Source of the DNA: CAZCBN01 sp964496975 | GTDB lineage: Bacteria > Planctomycetota > Phycisphaerae > Phycisphaerales > UBA1924 | DNA: 34,881 nt | NCBI GenBank assembly: GCA_964496975.1 | Contig: CAZCBN010000023.1 | Location: forward strand, 1-34,881 | Direction: 5' to 3' | In this document: piece after piece, positions 1-8,565 of the stretch | Layout: every line of letters begins with the position of its first letter | How positions within the stretch are numbered: the first letter of the stretch is position 1 | Notes under the pieces: model-generated | The model's database searches: none | Told to the model about the DNA's origin: nothing | The model's input: the letters and a program-made list of their open reading frames with translations, nothing else | Translations under genes and position numbers: made by a program

Positions 1-2760
1 GGGCCTGGGGTGGGGCCGGGGGGGGAGTTGGAGGTCACGCCGGAGGTGGGGCCTGCTGGCGGTGAGCCGGCGGTCGGCGCGGCGTGGGGGGGCGGGGCGG
101 GCGAGTCCGCGACGGAGCGAGCGAGGGCTGAGGGTGGGGCGGGGCCTGCGGCGTGGCGGCTTGTGCAGGGGACGCCGGCGCATGAGGCGGCGGTGGACGA
201 GCCCGCGGCGGTGGGGCCGCGCGTGGAGCATTACCTCGCGATCTTTGAAGAAGACGTGCGGGCGGAGCAGGCGGGGCGGGTGATCCGGTCGGACCGGCTC
301 GACGTGTGGGCGCGGACGGTGGACAACAAGATTCAGCTCGAGCCCGGGGCGCGCGGGGCGCGGGCGGGCGCGGGCCGCGTGGAGCGGCTTGCGCAGGGGA
401 CGGGCGGGCGCGGGGCCGTGGGCGCGGATGGCGCGATGTCGGCGGGTGTGTTTGCGTTGGCGGCGGCGATTGGGCAGGCGGACGGGGCGGCGGGGGCTGT
501 GCGGCCGGGTTCGGCGGGCGCGGAGGCGGATGCGGCGTTGGGGGATGCGCTGGACGCGGATGACGCCGTGGACGCGGTGGACTCGCTCGGGCTCTTGGAG
601 GACGGCGCGGCGGCGGAGGAGGCCTTGGCGGGGGGCGCCGGCGACGATGGCAGCAGCGGGGATGGCCGTGGGGCCGGGGAGCCGGTGACGCTGTATTGGA
701 CGGGTCCGCTGACGCTGACGCCGCTGTCGGATGTGCCGGGGGCGTTGGCGGCGGATGAGCTTGCGTTGCGGTTTGTGCCGGTGCGGAACCCGCTGGTGGA
801 GTTTGAGGACTCGGCGAACGGGGCGACGGGCCGGGCGCACCGGGTGGAGTACGCGGCGACGCGGCGGCAGATCGACCTTTCCAGCGAGGTGGGGGGTGTG
901 GAGCTGGCGGCGCCGCGGTCGGGGACGCTGCGCGGGGTGAACCGGCTTTCGATCCAGTTGCCCTTCGGCCTTGCGCACGTGACGGGGCAGGGCGTGCTGA
1001 CGGGTGCGAAGCACGTGGAGGCGACGGACGCCTTGCCGAACCCCGCGGACCCGACGCCGCCGCCGGAGGCGAGGCCGCAGCGGGTGTCGTGGGGCGACCA
1101 GGCGGCCTTCGAGTTTGCGCTCGACGAGACGGGGCGGATGACGGACCGGCTGACGCGTGCGACGTTCGACGGCAACATCAAGGCGGAGGACGCGCGGGCG
1201 GTGGTGACGGGTCGGGCGCTCGACGCGGCGTTTGTCGACGGCGCGGACGGGAACCAGCGGGTGGACCGCGTGGACGTGACGGACGCGAGCGCGATCGACG
1301 GCCGCGGGGCGGGGATCGTGGGGCGGGCGTTGTCGCTGTTTTTGGATGAGCCGGCGGGCGAGGCGAATAGCCCGGAGCCGACGCGGCTGATCGCGCGCGG
1401 GGGCGTGCGGGCGGCGCGGGACGATGGGGCGTTCATCCAGGCCGAGTTTTTGGACGCGAGGCTGGCGCGGGACGAGCGGGGCGACCTGGCGGTCGCGATC
1501 CTGGACAGCCAGGGGGCGGTGACGTTCGACGATGCGCGGGCGGCCAAGGGCGAGGCGGCCCGGCTGCACGCGGAGGTGGCGGACCAGCTCGCGACGCTGG
1601 AGGGGCCCGGCGCGGCGGTGAGCCAGCACGGGGCCCGCATCACCGGGGACACGATCGATCTGGACGGGGAGCAGCGGCGCATCCGCGTGGCCGGGGCGGG
1701 GACGTTTGACCATGCGCTGCGGGACCGCCAGGAGCGGCCGGCGCGGGTGAACGCGGCGTGGACCGAGGGCATGGCGTTTGATGACCTCGCGGGCACGCTG
1801 GCGTGCGAGGGGGGCGTGGTGGCGGTGTCGGAGACGCCCGGGGTGCGGCGCGACACGCTGAAGGCCGCGCGGCTTGACGCGGACATCGGCGCGGCGGCAC
1901 CCGGCGCACGCGAGGGCGATGACACGGCACGCGAGATCGACGCGGCGCGCGGGGATGACGCGGGCGAGGGGTCGGCGCTGGACGATCGGCCGCTGCGGCG
2001 GGCGACGCTCGTGGGCGGGCCGAACGAGACCGGGGCCGTGGTGCGGGCGAGTGTGGAGAGCCGGCGGTACGCGGCGGTGCCCGAAGCGGCGGCGGGCCCG
2101 CGGCTCGTGGGGCTTGCGTATGTCGAGGGTGAGACGATTCATTACGACAACGAGGCGGGCGTGCTGCACGTGCCCACCGCGGGGCGGATGCTGCTGCTCG
2201 ATGAGCGTGCCGAGGGCGCGGGGGCGGACGCGGCGAGCGGGGCCGCGAGCGGGGCTGCGGACGGGGCCGCGAACGGGGGCGGCACAGCGGCCGACGGGCG
2301 GGCGCTCTTCACGTGGGCGACCGACATGCGGTCGGAGCAGGCGAGCCGGCGCGTGGTGTTCATGGGCGATGTGCGCGTGCGGCACAGGGCGCAGTCGACG
2401 GGGCGGGCGACGCTCTTGAACTGCGAGCGGCTCGATGCGACCTTCGCGCCCGCCGACGCGGCGACGCGGCACACGCCGGCCGAGAGCGGCGACCCCGCGT
2501 CGTTCGCGGGCGACCTGGTGCTGGCGGACGCGACGGGCCGCGTGGCCTTCACGAGCGGCGAGCGGTATCTGAACGCCGATCGGGTGCGGTACGACGCCGA
2601 GCGGGGCGTCGCCGAGGCGTGGACGGAGTCGCCGGGCGGCGAGGTGGTGGTGCAGGAGACCAACCGCGGCGTGGTGGCGCGGGCCCGGTCCATCGTGTGG
2701 GACCTGAAGACCGACCGGATCGACGTGCGCAACCTGGCGCCGACGAGCGTGCCGCGGTGA
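1..2760 (+). CDS. LptA/OstA-like large envelope protein, 5' partial
   Basis: The reading frame is open to the window edge, so the N-terminus is missing; at least 919 codons are present. From about residue 230 to the end it is a long series of short beta-strand segments of the form GxVxA...GxxLxADxLxxxY, for example VVFMGDVRVRH near residue 782 and YLNADRVRYDAERGVAEAW near the C-terminus. This is the pattern of OstA/LptA jellyroll repeats, which in LptA/LptD carry lipopolysaccharide across the periplasm. The first ~220 residues are low-complexity, Ala/Gly/Asp-rich sequence. A GTG at position 10 is in frame but has no convincing ribosome site, so I do not take it as the start. It is much longer than E. 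coli LptA (about 185 residues). A role in LPS transport is an inference from the repeat pattern; a generic AsmA/LptC-like periplasmic protein is the alternative. Confidence 0.6.
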   Translation, partial: GPGVGPGGELEVTPEVGPAGGEPAVGAAWGGGAGESATERARAEGGAGPAAWRLVQGTPAHEAAVDEPAAVGPRVEHYLAIFEEDVRAEQAGRVIRSDRLDVWARTVDNKIQLEPGARGARAGAGRVERLAQGTGGRGAVGADGAMSAGVFALAAAIGQADGAAGAVRPGSAGAEADAALGDALDADDAVDAVDSLGLLEDGAAAEEALAGGAGDDGSSGDGRGAGEPVTLYWTGPLTLTPLSDVPGALAADELALRFVPVRNPLVEFEDSANGATGRAHRVEYAATRRQIDLSSEVGGVELAAPRSGTLRGVNRLSIQLPFGLAHVTGQGVLTGAKHVEATDALPNPADPTPPPEARPQRVSWGDQAAFEFALDETGRMTDRLTRATFDGNIKAEDARAVVTGRALDAAFVDGADGNQRVDRVDVTDASAIDGRGAGIVGRALSLFLDEPAGEANSPEPTRLIARGGVRAARDDGAFIQAEFLDARLARDERGDLAVAILDSQGAVTFDDARAAKGEAARLHAEVADQLATLEGPGAAVSQHGARITGDTIDLDGEQRRIRVAGAGTFDHALRDRQERPARVNAAWTEGMAFDDLAGTLACEGGVVAVSETPGVRRDTLKAARLDADIGAAAPGAREGDDTAREIDAARGDDAGEGSALDDRPLRRATLVGGPNETGAVVRASVESRRYAAVPEAAAGPRLVGLAYVEGETIHYDNEAGVLHVPTAGRMLLLDERAEGAGADAASGAASGAADGAANGGGTAADGRALFTWATDMRSEQASRRVVFMGDVRVRHRAQSTGRATLLNCERLDATFAPADAATRHTPAESGDPASFAGDLVLADATGRVAFTSGERYLNADRVRYDAERGVAEAWTESPGGEVVVQETNRGVVARARSIVWDLKTDRIDVRNLAPTSVPR
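2233..2280 (+). repeat. In-frame 12-bp tandem repeat, four copies
   Basis: Four consecutive 12-bp units (2233, 2245, 2257, 2269), based on GCGAGCGGGGCC with a few changes, encode ASGA-ASGA-ADGA-ANGG inside the LptA-like protein. It looks like a slippage-generated flexible linker between two beta-rich segments. Confidence 0.8.
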
Positions 2761-2785
2761 GGCAGGGTGGATGGCGTGCGGGGCC

Positions 2786-2837
2786 GGCACAGCCTGCAAG
2801 GCTGTGCCACCAGGGACACGCACAGCCTGCAAGGCTG
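2786..2837. repeat. REP-like palindrome pair (first locus)
   Basis: The intergenic space before the crotonase gene holds two related palindromes. The first is perfect: GGCACAGCC (2786-2794), loop TGCAA, GGCTGTGCC (2800-2808), followed by ACC. On the minus strand it reads GGTGGCACAGCC-TTGCA-GGCTGTGCC. The second (2823-2837) keeps the CAGCC-TGCAA-GGCTG core but its outer stem has decayed. The layout matches the pair at 17650-17711. They resemble REP elements moved by RAYT transposases; no transposase is in the window, so the family assignment is an inference. Confidence 0.6.
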
Positions 2838-2872
2838 GGCTGCCGGGGTCCGGAGCTCGAGGAGGCGAAGTC

Positions 2873-3766
2873 GTGAGCGTGCAACCGTTGCCGATCGTGA
2901 TGGGCGAGGGGGAGTTGAAGGGCGTCGCGACGATCGTGCTGGAGCAGCCCGGCCGGCCCGTGGTGGTGCTGGATCACGACCTGATCCGCCGGCTCGACGC
3001 GGCGATCACGCACCTGCCGCCGAACGTGCGGGCGCTGGTGCTGGCGTCGGCGAGCGAGCGGTCGTTCGTGGCCGGGGCGGACCTGAAGACGATTCTGGAG
3101 TGGGACGACGAGCAGCTTCTGCGGTACCTCGAGTACGGCGCAAAGACGTTCCTGCGGTTGAGCAAGCTGCCGTACCCGACGGTCGCGGCGATCAACGGGG
3201 CCGTGCTGGGCGGCGGGCTGGAGCTGGCGATGCACTGCGACGGGCTTGTGGCGTCGCCCAGCGCGTCGGGCAAGCCGTACCCGGTGGGGCTGCCGGAGGC
3301 GGGGCTTTGCATCTGCCCCGGCTGGGGCGGGACGAACCTGCTGCCGGCCCGCATGGACCCGGCGCGGGCGATCGAGCTCACCGCAAGCGGCACGCCGCTG
3401 AACTTTGACTCGGCGAAGGAGGCGGGCCTGTTTGACGAGGTTGTGCCCGAGCCCGCGGCGCTGCGCGAGGCCGCGGCCCGCTGGGCGCTGCGTCAGCCCG
3501 CGACGGGGGCCCGGAGCCGCGACGGCTCGCCGCTTCGGTGGATCGGCCGGGGACGCGCCGGGCCGGCGACGCTGGAGGCCCTGGACCGCGTTCGGCCCGA
3601 CCTTCCGAAGACGGCGGCCGCGAGCGCGGTGGTGGAGGCGATCGACGCGGGCCTGCTGAAGGGGTACGCGGAGGGATGCCGGGTGGAGCGGGAGCGGCTG
3701 GTGTACCTCCGCGGCACGGCGGAGGGGCGGGGGGCGATCGAGGGGTTCTTCGCCAAGGGCCGGTAA
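2873..3766 (+). CDS. Enoyl-CoA hydratase/isomerase (crotonase) family protein
   Basis: Crotonase-fold protein of 297 residues, expected to hydrate trans-2-enoyl-CoA during beta-oxidation. The oxyanion-hole segment SFVAGADLK is near residues 65-72. Both catalytic glutamates of the family are present: E117 in GGGLELAMHCD and E142 in GLPEAG. The C-terminal ~60 residues (LPKTAAASAVVEAIDAGLLKGY onward in part) resemble the linker that follows the hydratase domain in FadB/FadJ fusion enzymes, yet the protein stops there with no dehydrogenase domain. I chose the GTG start at 2873 because GGAGG (2861-2865) lies 7 bases upstream. An in-frame ATG at 2771 is rejected because the extension would translate the REP-like palindromes. 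The acyl-CoA dehydrogenase follows on the same strand, which supports a beta-oxidation role. Confidence 0.85.
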   Translation: MSVQPLPIVMGEGELKGVATIVLEQPGRPVVVLDHDLIRRLDAAITHLPPNVRALVLASASERSFVAGADLKTILEWDDEQLLRYLEYGAKTFLRLSKLPYPTVAAINGAVLGGGLELAMHCDGLVASPSASGKPYPVGLPEAGLCICPGWGGTNLLPARMDPARAIELTASGTPLNFDSAKEAGLFDEVVPEPAALREAAARWALRQPATGARSRDGSPLRWIGRGRAGPATLEALDRVRPDLPKTAAASAVVEAIDAGLLKGYAEGCRVERERLVYLRGTAEGRGAIEGFFAKGR

Positions 3767-3803
3767 GCGGCGCGGGTGGATACGTTTTCGTGGTCTGTGG
3801 TGC

Positions 3804-3809
3804 TACAGT
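3804..3809 (+). promoter_or_regulatory. Candidate -10 element upstream of acyl-CoA dehydrogenase
   Basis: TACAGT in the context GCTACAGT is identical to the element directly in front of nuoC. It lies in the 234-bp gap between the crotonase and the acyl-CoA dehydrogenase and would give a leader of roughly 185 bases. No clear -35 box is visible. The rest of this gap shows no gene. Confidence 0.3.
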
Positions 3810-4000
3810 CGCGGTCGTCGGGCATCCGTGCGCGTCCGCGGAGCGATGCGTACGGTGCGGGCCGCGAGGGCGGTTTGCGGTTTGGAAGGGGTCTGGGCGC
3901 GGGCGAGATCCGGACGGGTCGGCTCGGCGAGCCGATCGATGGTGGGGGGGCCCCGGACGGGCTCTCGCGGAGCACGGCTTTTCTCACGGGAGTGATCGCG

Positions 4001-5987
4001 ATGGCGGACATCAAGCAGATGAAGGGCGTGAGCGAGGCCGACCGGAAGATGATCGAGCAGGCCGAGGCGCTGATGGGGACGGACCCCGACACGCTGGGCG
4101 TGGCGAAGAGCTACTTCTGGGGCCGCATCCGCAGCGACCTGCTGTTCCCGTACTACGACATCGCGAAGGAGAGCCCGGAGGAGACGGCCGAGTGCGACCG
4201 TTTGCTCGCCGAGCTTGAGGACTACCTGAAGCACGAGCACCCGAGCATCCAGATCGACCAGGAGCAGTACGTGCCCGAGTGGGTGCTGAAGCGCCTGTTC
4301 GCCATGGGCGTGCTGGGCATGACCATTCCCAAGGAGTACCAGGGCCTGGGGATGGGCATCACGAGTTACAACCGAGTGCTGGAACTCATCGGCAAGTATT
4401 GCGGCAGCACGGCGGTGATCGTGAGCGCGCACCAGAGCATCGGGTGCAAGGCCGTCATGCTCTTCGGCACCGAGGAGCAGAAGAAGGCGTGGCTGCCGAA
4501 GCTGGCGCGGGAGTGGCTCAGCGCGTTCTGCCTGAGCGAGCCGAACGTCGGCTGCGACGCGGGCGGGCAGGAGACTCGCTGCGAGCTGAGCGCCGACGGG
4601 TCGCACTACATCCTGAACGGCGAGAAGAAGTGGGCGACGAGCGGGGCCATCAGCGGGCTGTTCACCGTGATGAGCAAGCAGAAGTTCCCCGACGGCAAGG
4701 AGCGGGTGACGGCGNNNNNNNNNNGCGCTCGTGTGTACGCCCGACATGCCGGGGATCGAGATTTTTAGTAAGAACCGGGCGAAGTGCGGCATCCGCGGCA
4801 CGTGGCAGGCCCGCATCCGCTTTAACAACGTCAAGGTGCCGCGCTGGCACCTGCTGGCGGGCGAGGGCAAGGGCCTGAACGTCGCGCTGACGTGCCTGAA
4901 CTACGGGCGGTGCACGCTGAGCGCCGGCATGCTGGGCGGGGCCAAGCGGGCGATGGACCAGGCGATCAAGTGGAGCCAGACGCGGTACCAGTTCGGCCGG
5001 CCGCTGTCGAGCTTTGAGCAGGTGCGGGAGAAGATCGCGAGGATGAGCGCGTACTGCTACGCGATGGAGAGCCTGCTGTACATGACGACGGGCTTCCTCG
5101 ACCGGGGCGACGAGGACATCCGCGTCGAGACGGCGATCTGCAAGGTCTTTTGCTCAGAGATGGGCTGGCGCTCGGTGAACGACGCCGTGCAGATCATGGG
5201 CGGCGAGAGCTACATGACCGAGAACGAGGTCGAGCGCATCTTCCGCGACAGCCGCATCAACACGATCGTGGAGGGCGCGAACGAGGTGATGCAGCAGTTC
5301 ATCTTCGGCTGGGGCGGCAAGGCCCTCGCGGAGATGCTGCTGGGCCTGCGCGAGGCGGCGAAGGCGAACCCGCTGAACCTGAAGCTCGCGCCCAAGGGCG
5401 TGCCGCTGGGGCTTGAGGTCTTCCTGGGCGTGCGGCGGCAGGCGCCGGTGATCAACGGTCTGCACCAGTCGCTGCTGGAGCACGGGCGGCGGCTGTGCGC
5501 GCAGATCAGCGAGTTCACCTACCAGGTGAAGCGCACGGGCCTGCGCTACGACGCGAAGATGGTGAGCGCCCAGTGCGCCCAGGGAAGGCTGGCCGACATC
5601 GCCATCCTGCTGCACGCCTGGGCGTGCACGCTGAGCCGGCTCGACAAGGACGTCCGCTCCGGGGGCGACGGGCTGGAGTTCGAGCGCGACAAGGCGGCGG
5701 CGCTGCACTTCTTTGATCTGGCGGAGCTTGAGATCCAGCAGCGGATCCGGGCGCTGTACGAGAACGCCGACGTGAGCATGGAGACCGCGGCGGCCGCGGC
5801 CCTCGCGCTGAACGACGCCCAGCCCGCAAGCGATTTCATCATCCCCGAGAAGACGCCGACCGACCTCCGCGGCAAGGGCCACCGGCCCAAGCAGGAGCAC
5901 ATCAAGCAGTTCCCGGGCGATTCCACCGGGGCCTACGTCCACGGCGGCACCGGCCGCGAGCACATGGAAGAGACCGCGCGGCAGTAG
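4001..5987 (+). CDS. Acyl-CoA dehydrogenase, long form, crossed by an assembly gap
   Basis: FAD-dependent alpha,beta-dehydrogenation of acyl-CoA esters, first step of beta-oxidation or of branched-chain acyl-CoA breakdown. The ATG at 4001 has GGGAG 8 bases upstream. The N-terminal half holds the flavin/substrate segment AFCLSEPNVGCDAGG and NGEKKWATSG. The second half holds GIRGTWQARIRFNNVKVP and, near the end of the catalytic domain, TIVEGANEVMQ, where the Glu is at the position of the catalytic base. A C-terminal extension of about 200 residues, helix-rich and ending in a charged tail, makes it about 657 residues, longer than short/medium-chain enzymes (about 380) and nearer VLCAD/ACAD9-type proteins. 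Ten N at 4715-4724 split the frame. If the GCG on both sides of the N run is one codon, the two halves join perfectly as VTALVCTPDMPG, so this is not a pseudogene. Substrate chain length is unknown. Confidence 0.88.
4715..4724. other. Assembly gap (10 N)
   Basis: A placeholder run of N inside the acyl-CoA dehydrogenase gene. A gap length divisible by three is needed to keep the frame, so ten is not the true length. The trinucleotide GCG flanks both sides, and collapsing it restores the expected protein. Confidence 0.95.
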
Positions 5988-6113
5988 ACCGGACCCGCGA
6001 CCCCACCGGTCTGTACGTTCCAGCGGAGCCCGGCTGCGCCCCGCTGGCCCCCGTTCGGCCCCGGCCCCCCCGGGCGTGAACCGACGCGGTGCAGCATCCG
6101 CGCCCGGCGGCTG

Positions 6114-6119
6114 TACGAT
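6114..6119 (+). promoter_or_regulatory. -10 element positioned for leaderless start of the queuosine-precursor transporter
   Basis: TACGAT ends 5 bases before the GTG at 6125. No Shine-Dalgarno sequence is present. A transcript beginning about 6-7 bases after the hexamer would start at or next to the start codon. One of six such sites in the window. Confidence 0.45.
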
Positions 6120-6124
6120 CTTGC

Positions 6125-7030
6125 GTGAGTATGGCCGACTCCTCATCGCGTGCCGTGGGCACACCCGCCGAGACTTCTGCGGCCCCAGACCGGGCGTCGA
6201 CCCTCAACGGCCGCGTGGCGCCGCCGGACTCGTCGCGGGCCGTCGGGGGCGCTGGGGCCGGTGATCCGCCCTCGCCGCCGCGGGCCGAGCCGCATGCGCT
6301 GAGCCTCGGCCAGCGCGTGTACCTCTGGCTCTCGGCCGTGTTCGTCACGTCCATCGTGATGGCGAACATCGTCGGCGTGAAGCTCTTCTCGATCGACACC
6401 GGCCTCGTGCTCCCCGGCGGGGGCCGGTTCGCGGTGGAGCACACGGTCGGCATGCTCGTCTTCCCGGTCACCTTCCTGCTCACCGATCTGTTGAACGAGT
6501 ATTTCGGCCCGCGGGCCGCGAGACGTGTGGCCTACGTCGGCTTCTCCATGGCCGCGATGGCGTTCGGCGTGCTCGCCGCCGCGCGGGCGATGCCCACGCT
6601 GGAGGGCATCCCGGGCACCGCGTCCTCCGCGGCGTTTGAAGAGGTCTTCGGCTCCGCGTCGCTCATGTACATCGCGTCGCTGCTGGCCTTCCTCGTCGGC
6701 TCGCTGCTGGACATCGCGGTGTTCAGCGGCTTCAACCGTCTGACACGGGGCCGGCTGGTCTGGCTCCGCACGACGGGCAGCACGATCGTCTCGCAGGTCT
6801 TCGACAGCCTCGCGGTCACGTTCATGTTCTTCTGGGTCTTCCCGGTGCTCGCGGGGAAGGACCACGCCGACCTGGCCTTTGTGCTCCGCACGGCGGCGAC
6901 GGGGTATGTGCTGAAGTTCGCCCTCGCCCTGCTGCTCACGCCCGCGATCTATGCGGGGCGCGCGGTGATGGGCGGCGTGCTGGGTCTGGCCCCCGCCGTT
7001 CGATTCGACCGGGCCGCGGCGACGGGATGA
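6125..7030 (+). CDS. Queuosine precursor transporter (YhhQ/VUT family)
   Basis: Inner-membrane transporter expected to import preQ0/preQ1 or a related base for tRNA queuosine modification. After a polar N-terminus of about 60 residues come about six hydrophobic segments. Family landmarks are visible: MANIVGVKLF in the first segment, FPVTFLLTDLLNEYFG in the second, and SQVFDSLAVTFMFF in the fifth. The length (301 residues) is longer than usual for the family (about 220-240) because of the polar N-terminal extension. The start is uncertain: GTG 6125 fits the leaderless -10 just upstream; ATG 6131 is two codons later; GTG 6089 lies upstream of the -10. The gene stands alone between the acyl-CoA dehydrogenase and the dehydrogenase-complex locus. 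Confidence 0.85.
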   Translation: MSMADSSSRAVGTPAETSAAPDRASTLNGRVAPPDSSRAVGGAGAGDPPSPPRAEPHALSLGQRVYLWLSAVFVTSIVMANIVGVKLFSIDTGLVLPGGGRFAVEHTVGMLVFPVTFLLTDLLNEYFGPRAARRVAYVGFSMAAMAFGVLAAARAMPTLEGIPGTASSAAFEEVFGSASLMYIASLLAFLVGSLLDIAVFSGFNRLTRGRLVWLRTTGSTIVSQVFDSLAVTFMFFWVFPVLAGKDHADLAFVLRTAATGYVLKFALALLLTPAIYAGRAVMGGVLGLAPAVRFDRAAATG

Positions 7031-7320
7031 CAGGCCGACGCCGGTCGGCGGCTCCGCGGCGTCAGGGGGCCCTCCCGGTTCGCCCCATGCTCTGCGGGAG
7101 CGGCCGACGCGGCGCACACGGCGCACACAGATCAACCACCGGTCCGTCTGAGCCTCGCACGCGCCGCGGCCGAGATTCGGCGGCTTTTCGCCCCGCGTGC
7201 GCCGGCCGACGCGCGCCCAGGTCGGTACCATGCAGCCTGTAGCAGCCCAGTCGGCCGCCGACGTGCGCCGGGACCGTCCCGTGCCCGCGCCGCCGCCGCC
7301 CGACGGCACCGGAGCGAGGC

Positions 7321-8445
7321 ATGCCCAAGAAGGTGATCTACGAGGCCAAGATCGAGCACCTGCAGATCCTCGACGAGGAGGGCAGGCTCGACGCCAAACT
7401 GGCCAAGGACACCCTCACCGACGACCAGGTGCTCTTCGCCTACGAGCAGATGTGGATCTGCCGCGCCCTGGACGAGATCGCCTTCAAGCTCCAGCGCAGC
7501 GGCCGCATGGGCACCTACCCGCAGAACAAGGGGCAGGAGGCCAACGCCGTCGGCTCCGCGATGGCGATGGTGAAGGGCACCGACTGGGTCGTCCCGTGCT
7601 ACCGCGAGAACGCGGCGATGCACCTGCACGGCCTGCCGTACCACTACATCCTGCTGCACTGGATGGGGGACGAGCGGGGCAACCAGATCCCGCCGGGCGT
7701 GAAGATGACGCCGGTGAGCGTGCCCATCGGCACGCACATGCTGCACGCGACGGGCATCGCCTGGGCGATGAAGCTGCGGGGCGAGGCGGGGGCCGCCATC
7801 ACGTACTTCGGCGACGGCGCGACGAGCGAGGGCGACTTCCACGGCGCGATGAACTTCGCCAGCACGCTGCAGGTGCCGGTGGTCTTCTTCTGCCAGAACA
7901 ACCAGTGGGCCATCAGCGTGCCGCGCGAGCAGCAGATGCGCTCGCCCACCGTCGCGCAGAAGGCGATCGCGTACGAGATGCCGACGATGCAGGTCGACGG
8001 CAACGACATCTTCGCGGTCTACAAGGCCGTGAAGGACGCCCGGGACCGGGCCGTGCGCGGCGGCGGGCCCAGCTTCATCGAGGGCGTGACGTACCGCCTG
8101 GGCGACCACACCACGGCCGACGACGCTCGGCGCTACCGCAAGCAGGAAGAGCTCGACGCCTGGCTCGCGAAGGACCCCTTGATCCGCACGCGGAAGTACC
8201 TCGAGCGCAAGGGCCTGTGGGACGAGGCCCGGCAGACGTCGCTGGGCGAGCGGGCCGACCGCATCGTGAGCGAGATCGTGAAGGCGGCCGAGGGCATCGA
8301 GCCGCCGTCGACCGCCGACTTCTTCAACCACATGTTCGCGGAGCTGCCCGAGGAGCTGCGCGTGCAGCGCGACACGATGCGCACGAGCAGCCTGGGCCAG
8401 CGCCCCGAGCAGGTGGGCCTGCGGGCCCAGCCGCAGCACGCCTGA
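7321..8445 (+). CDS. pdhA: 2-oxoacid (pyruvate or branched-chain) dehydrogenase E1 component, alpha subunit
   Basis: Thiamine-diphosphate subunit of the E1 heterotetramer that decarboxylates a 2-oxoacid and passes the acyl group to E2. The 374-residue length is normal. The ThDP-binding motif runs from GDGATSEGD (G164) to N193-N194, with the usual spacing of about 30 residues. MGTYPQNKGQEA and DWVVPCYREN match the Gram-positive-type E1 alpha family, whose members include both pyruvate and branched-chain enzymes. GGAGCGAGG directly upstream of ATG 7321 can serve as ribosome site. The 290-bp upstream gap holds a TACCAT hexamer at 7226-7231 that could be a -10, and a tandem pair of GGCGCACAC (7111-7128), but no gene. 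E1 beta and E2 follow, separated from it by two unrelated small genes. The neighbourhood has leucine-type catabolic genes, so a branched-chain substrate is possible. Confidence 0.88.
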   Translation: MPKKVIYEAKIEHLQILDEEGRLDAKLAKDTLTDDQVLFAYEQMWICRALDEIAFKLQRSGRMGTYPQNKGQEANAVGSAMAMVKGTDWVVPCYRENAAMHLHGLPYHYILLHWMGDERGNQIPPGVKMTPVSVPIGTHMLHATGIAWAMKLRGEAGAAITYFGDGATSEGDFHGAMNFASTLQVPVVFFCQNNQWAISVPREQQMRSPTVAQKAIAYEMPTMQVDGNDIFAVYKAVKDARDRAVRGGGPSFIEGVTYRLGDHTTADDARRYRKQEELDAWLAKDPLIRTRKYLERKGLWDEARQTSLGERADRIVSEIVKAAEGIEPPSTADFFNHMFAELPEELRVQRDTMRTSSLGQRPEQVGLRAQPQHA

Positions 8446-8481
8446 CACCACCAGCCCGGGCCGGCCCCGCGCGGGCCGGGC

Positions 8482-8505
8482 CCGTCCGCCCGTCCGCCCG
8501 TCCGC
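8482..8505. repeat. 8-bp tandem repeat, three copies
   Basis: CCGTCCGC occurs three times in direct succession between E1 alpha and the lipoprotein gene. Just upstream (about 8455-8482) is a strongly self-complementary GC-only stretch that could form a bulged hairpin and act as an attenuating terminator after E1 alpha. It lacks a T-tract. Confidence 0.5.
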
Positions 8506-8565
8506 CGTCCCGGCCTCTCGCCGCCCCGCACGATGATGATGATGTTCGCACGAGGGAACACCGCC

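Noticed and set aside
333..1925. 530-codon minus-strand Ser/Ala/Pro-rich frame inside the LptA-like gene
   Set aside because: Antisense shadow; composition is that of reversed Ala/Gly/Arg codons.
2771..2872. Upstream ATG as the crotonase start
   Set aside because: It would translate both REP-like palindromes, while GTG 2873 has a strong ribosome site.
4001..5987. Frameshifted pseudogene of an acyl-CoA dehydrogenase
   Set aside because: The frame change coincides exactly with the N run and disappears if the duplicated GCG is merged.
6020..6047. CCAGCGG / CCGCTGG inverted repeat after the acyl-CoA dehydrogenase as a terminator
   Set aside because: 7-bp arms with a 14-base loop and no T-tract; too weak to annotate.
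8455..8510. CCGTCCGC repeats as a CRISPR-like array
   Set aside because: 8-bp units with no spacers; simple tandem slippage.
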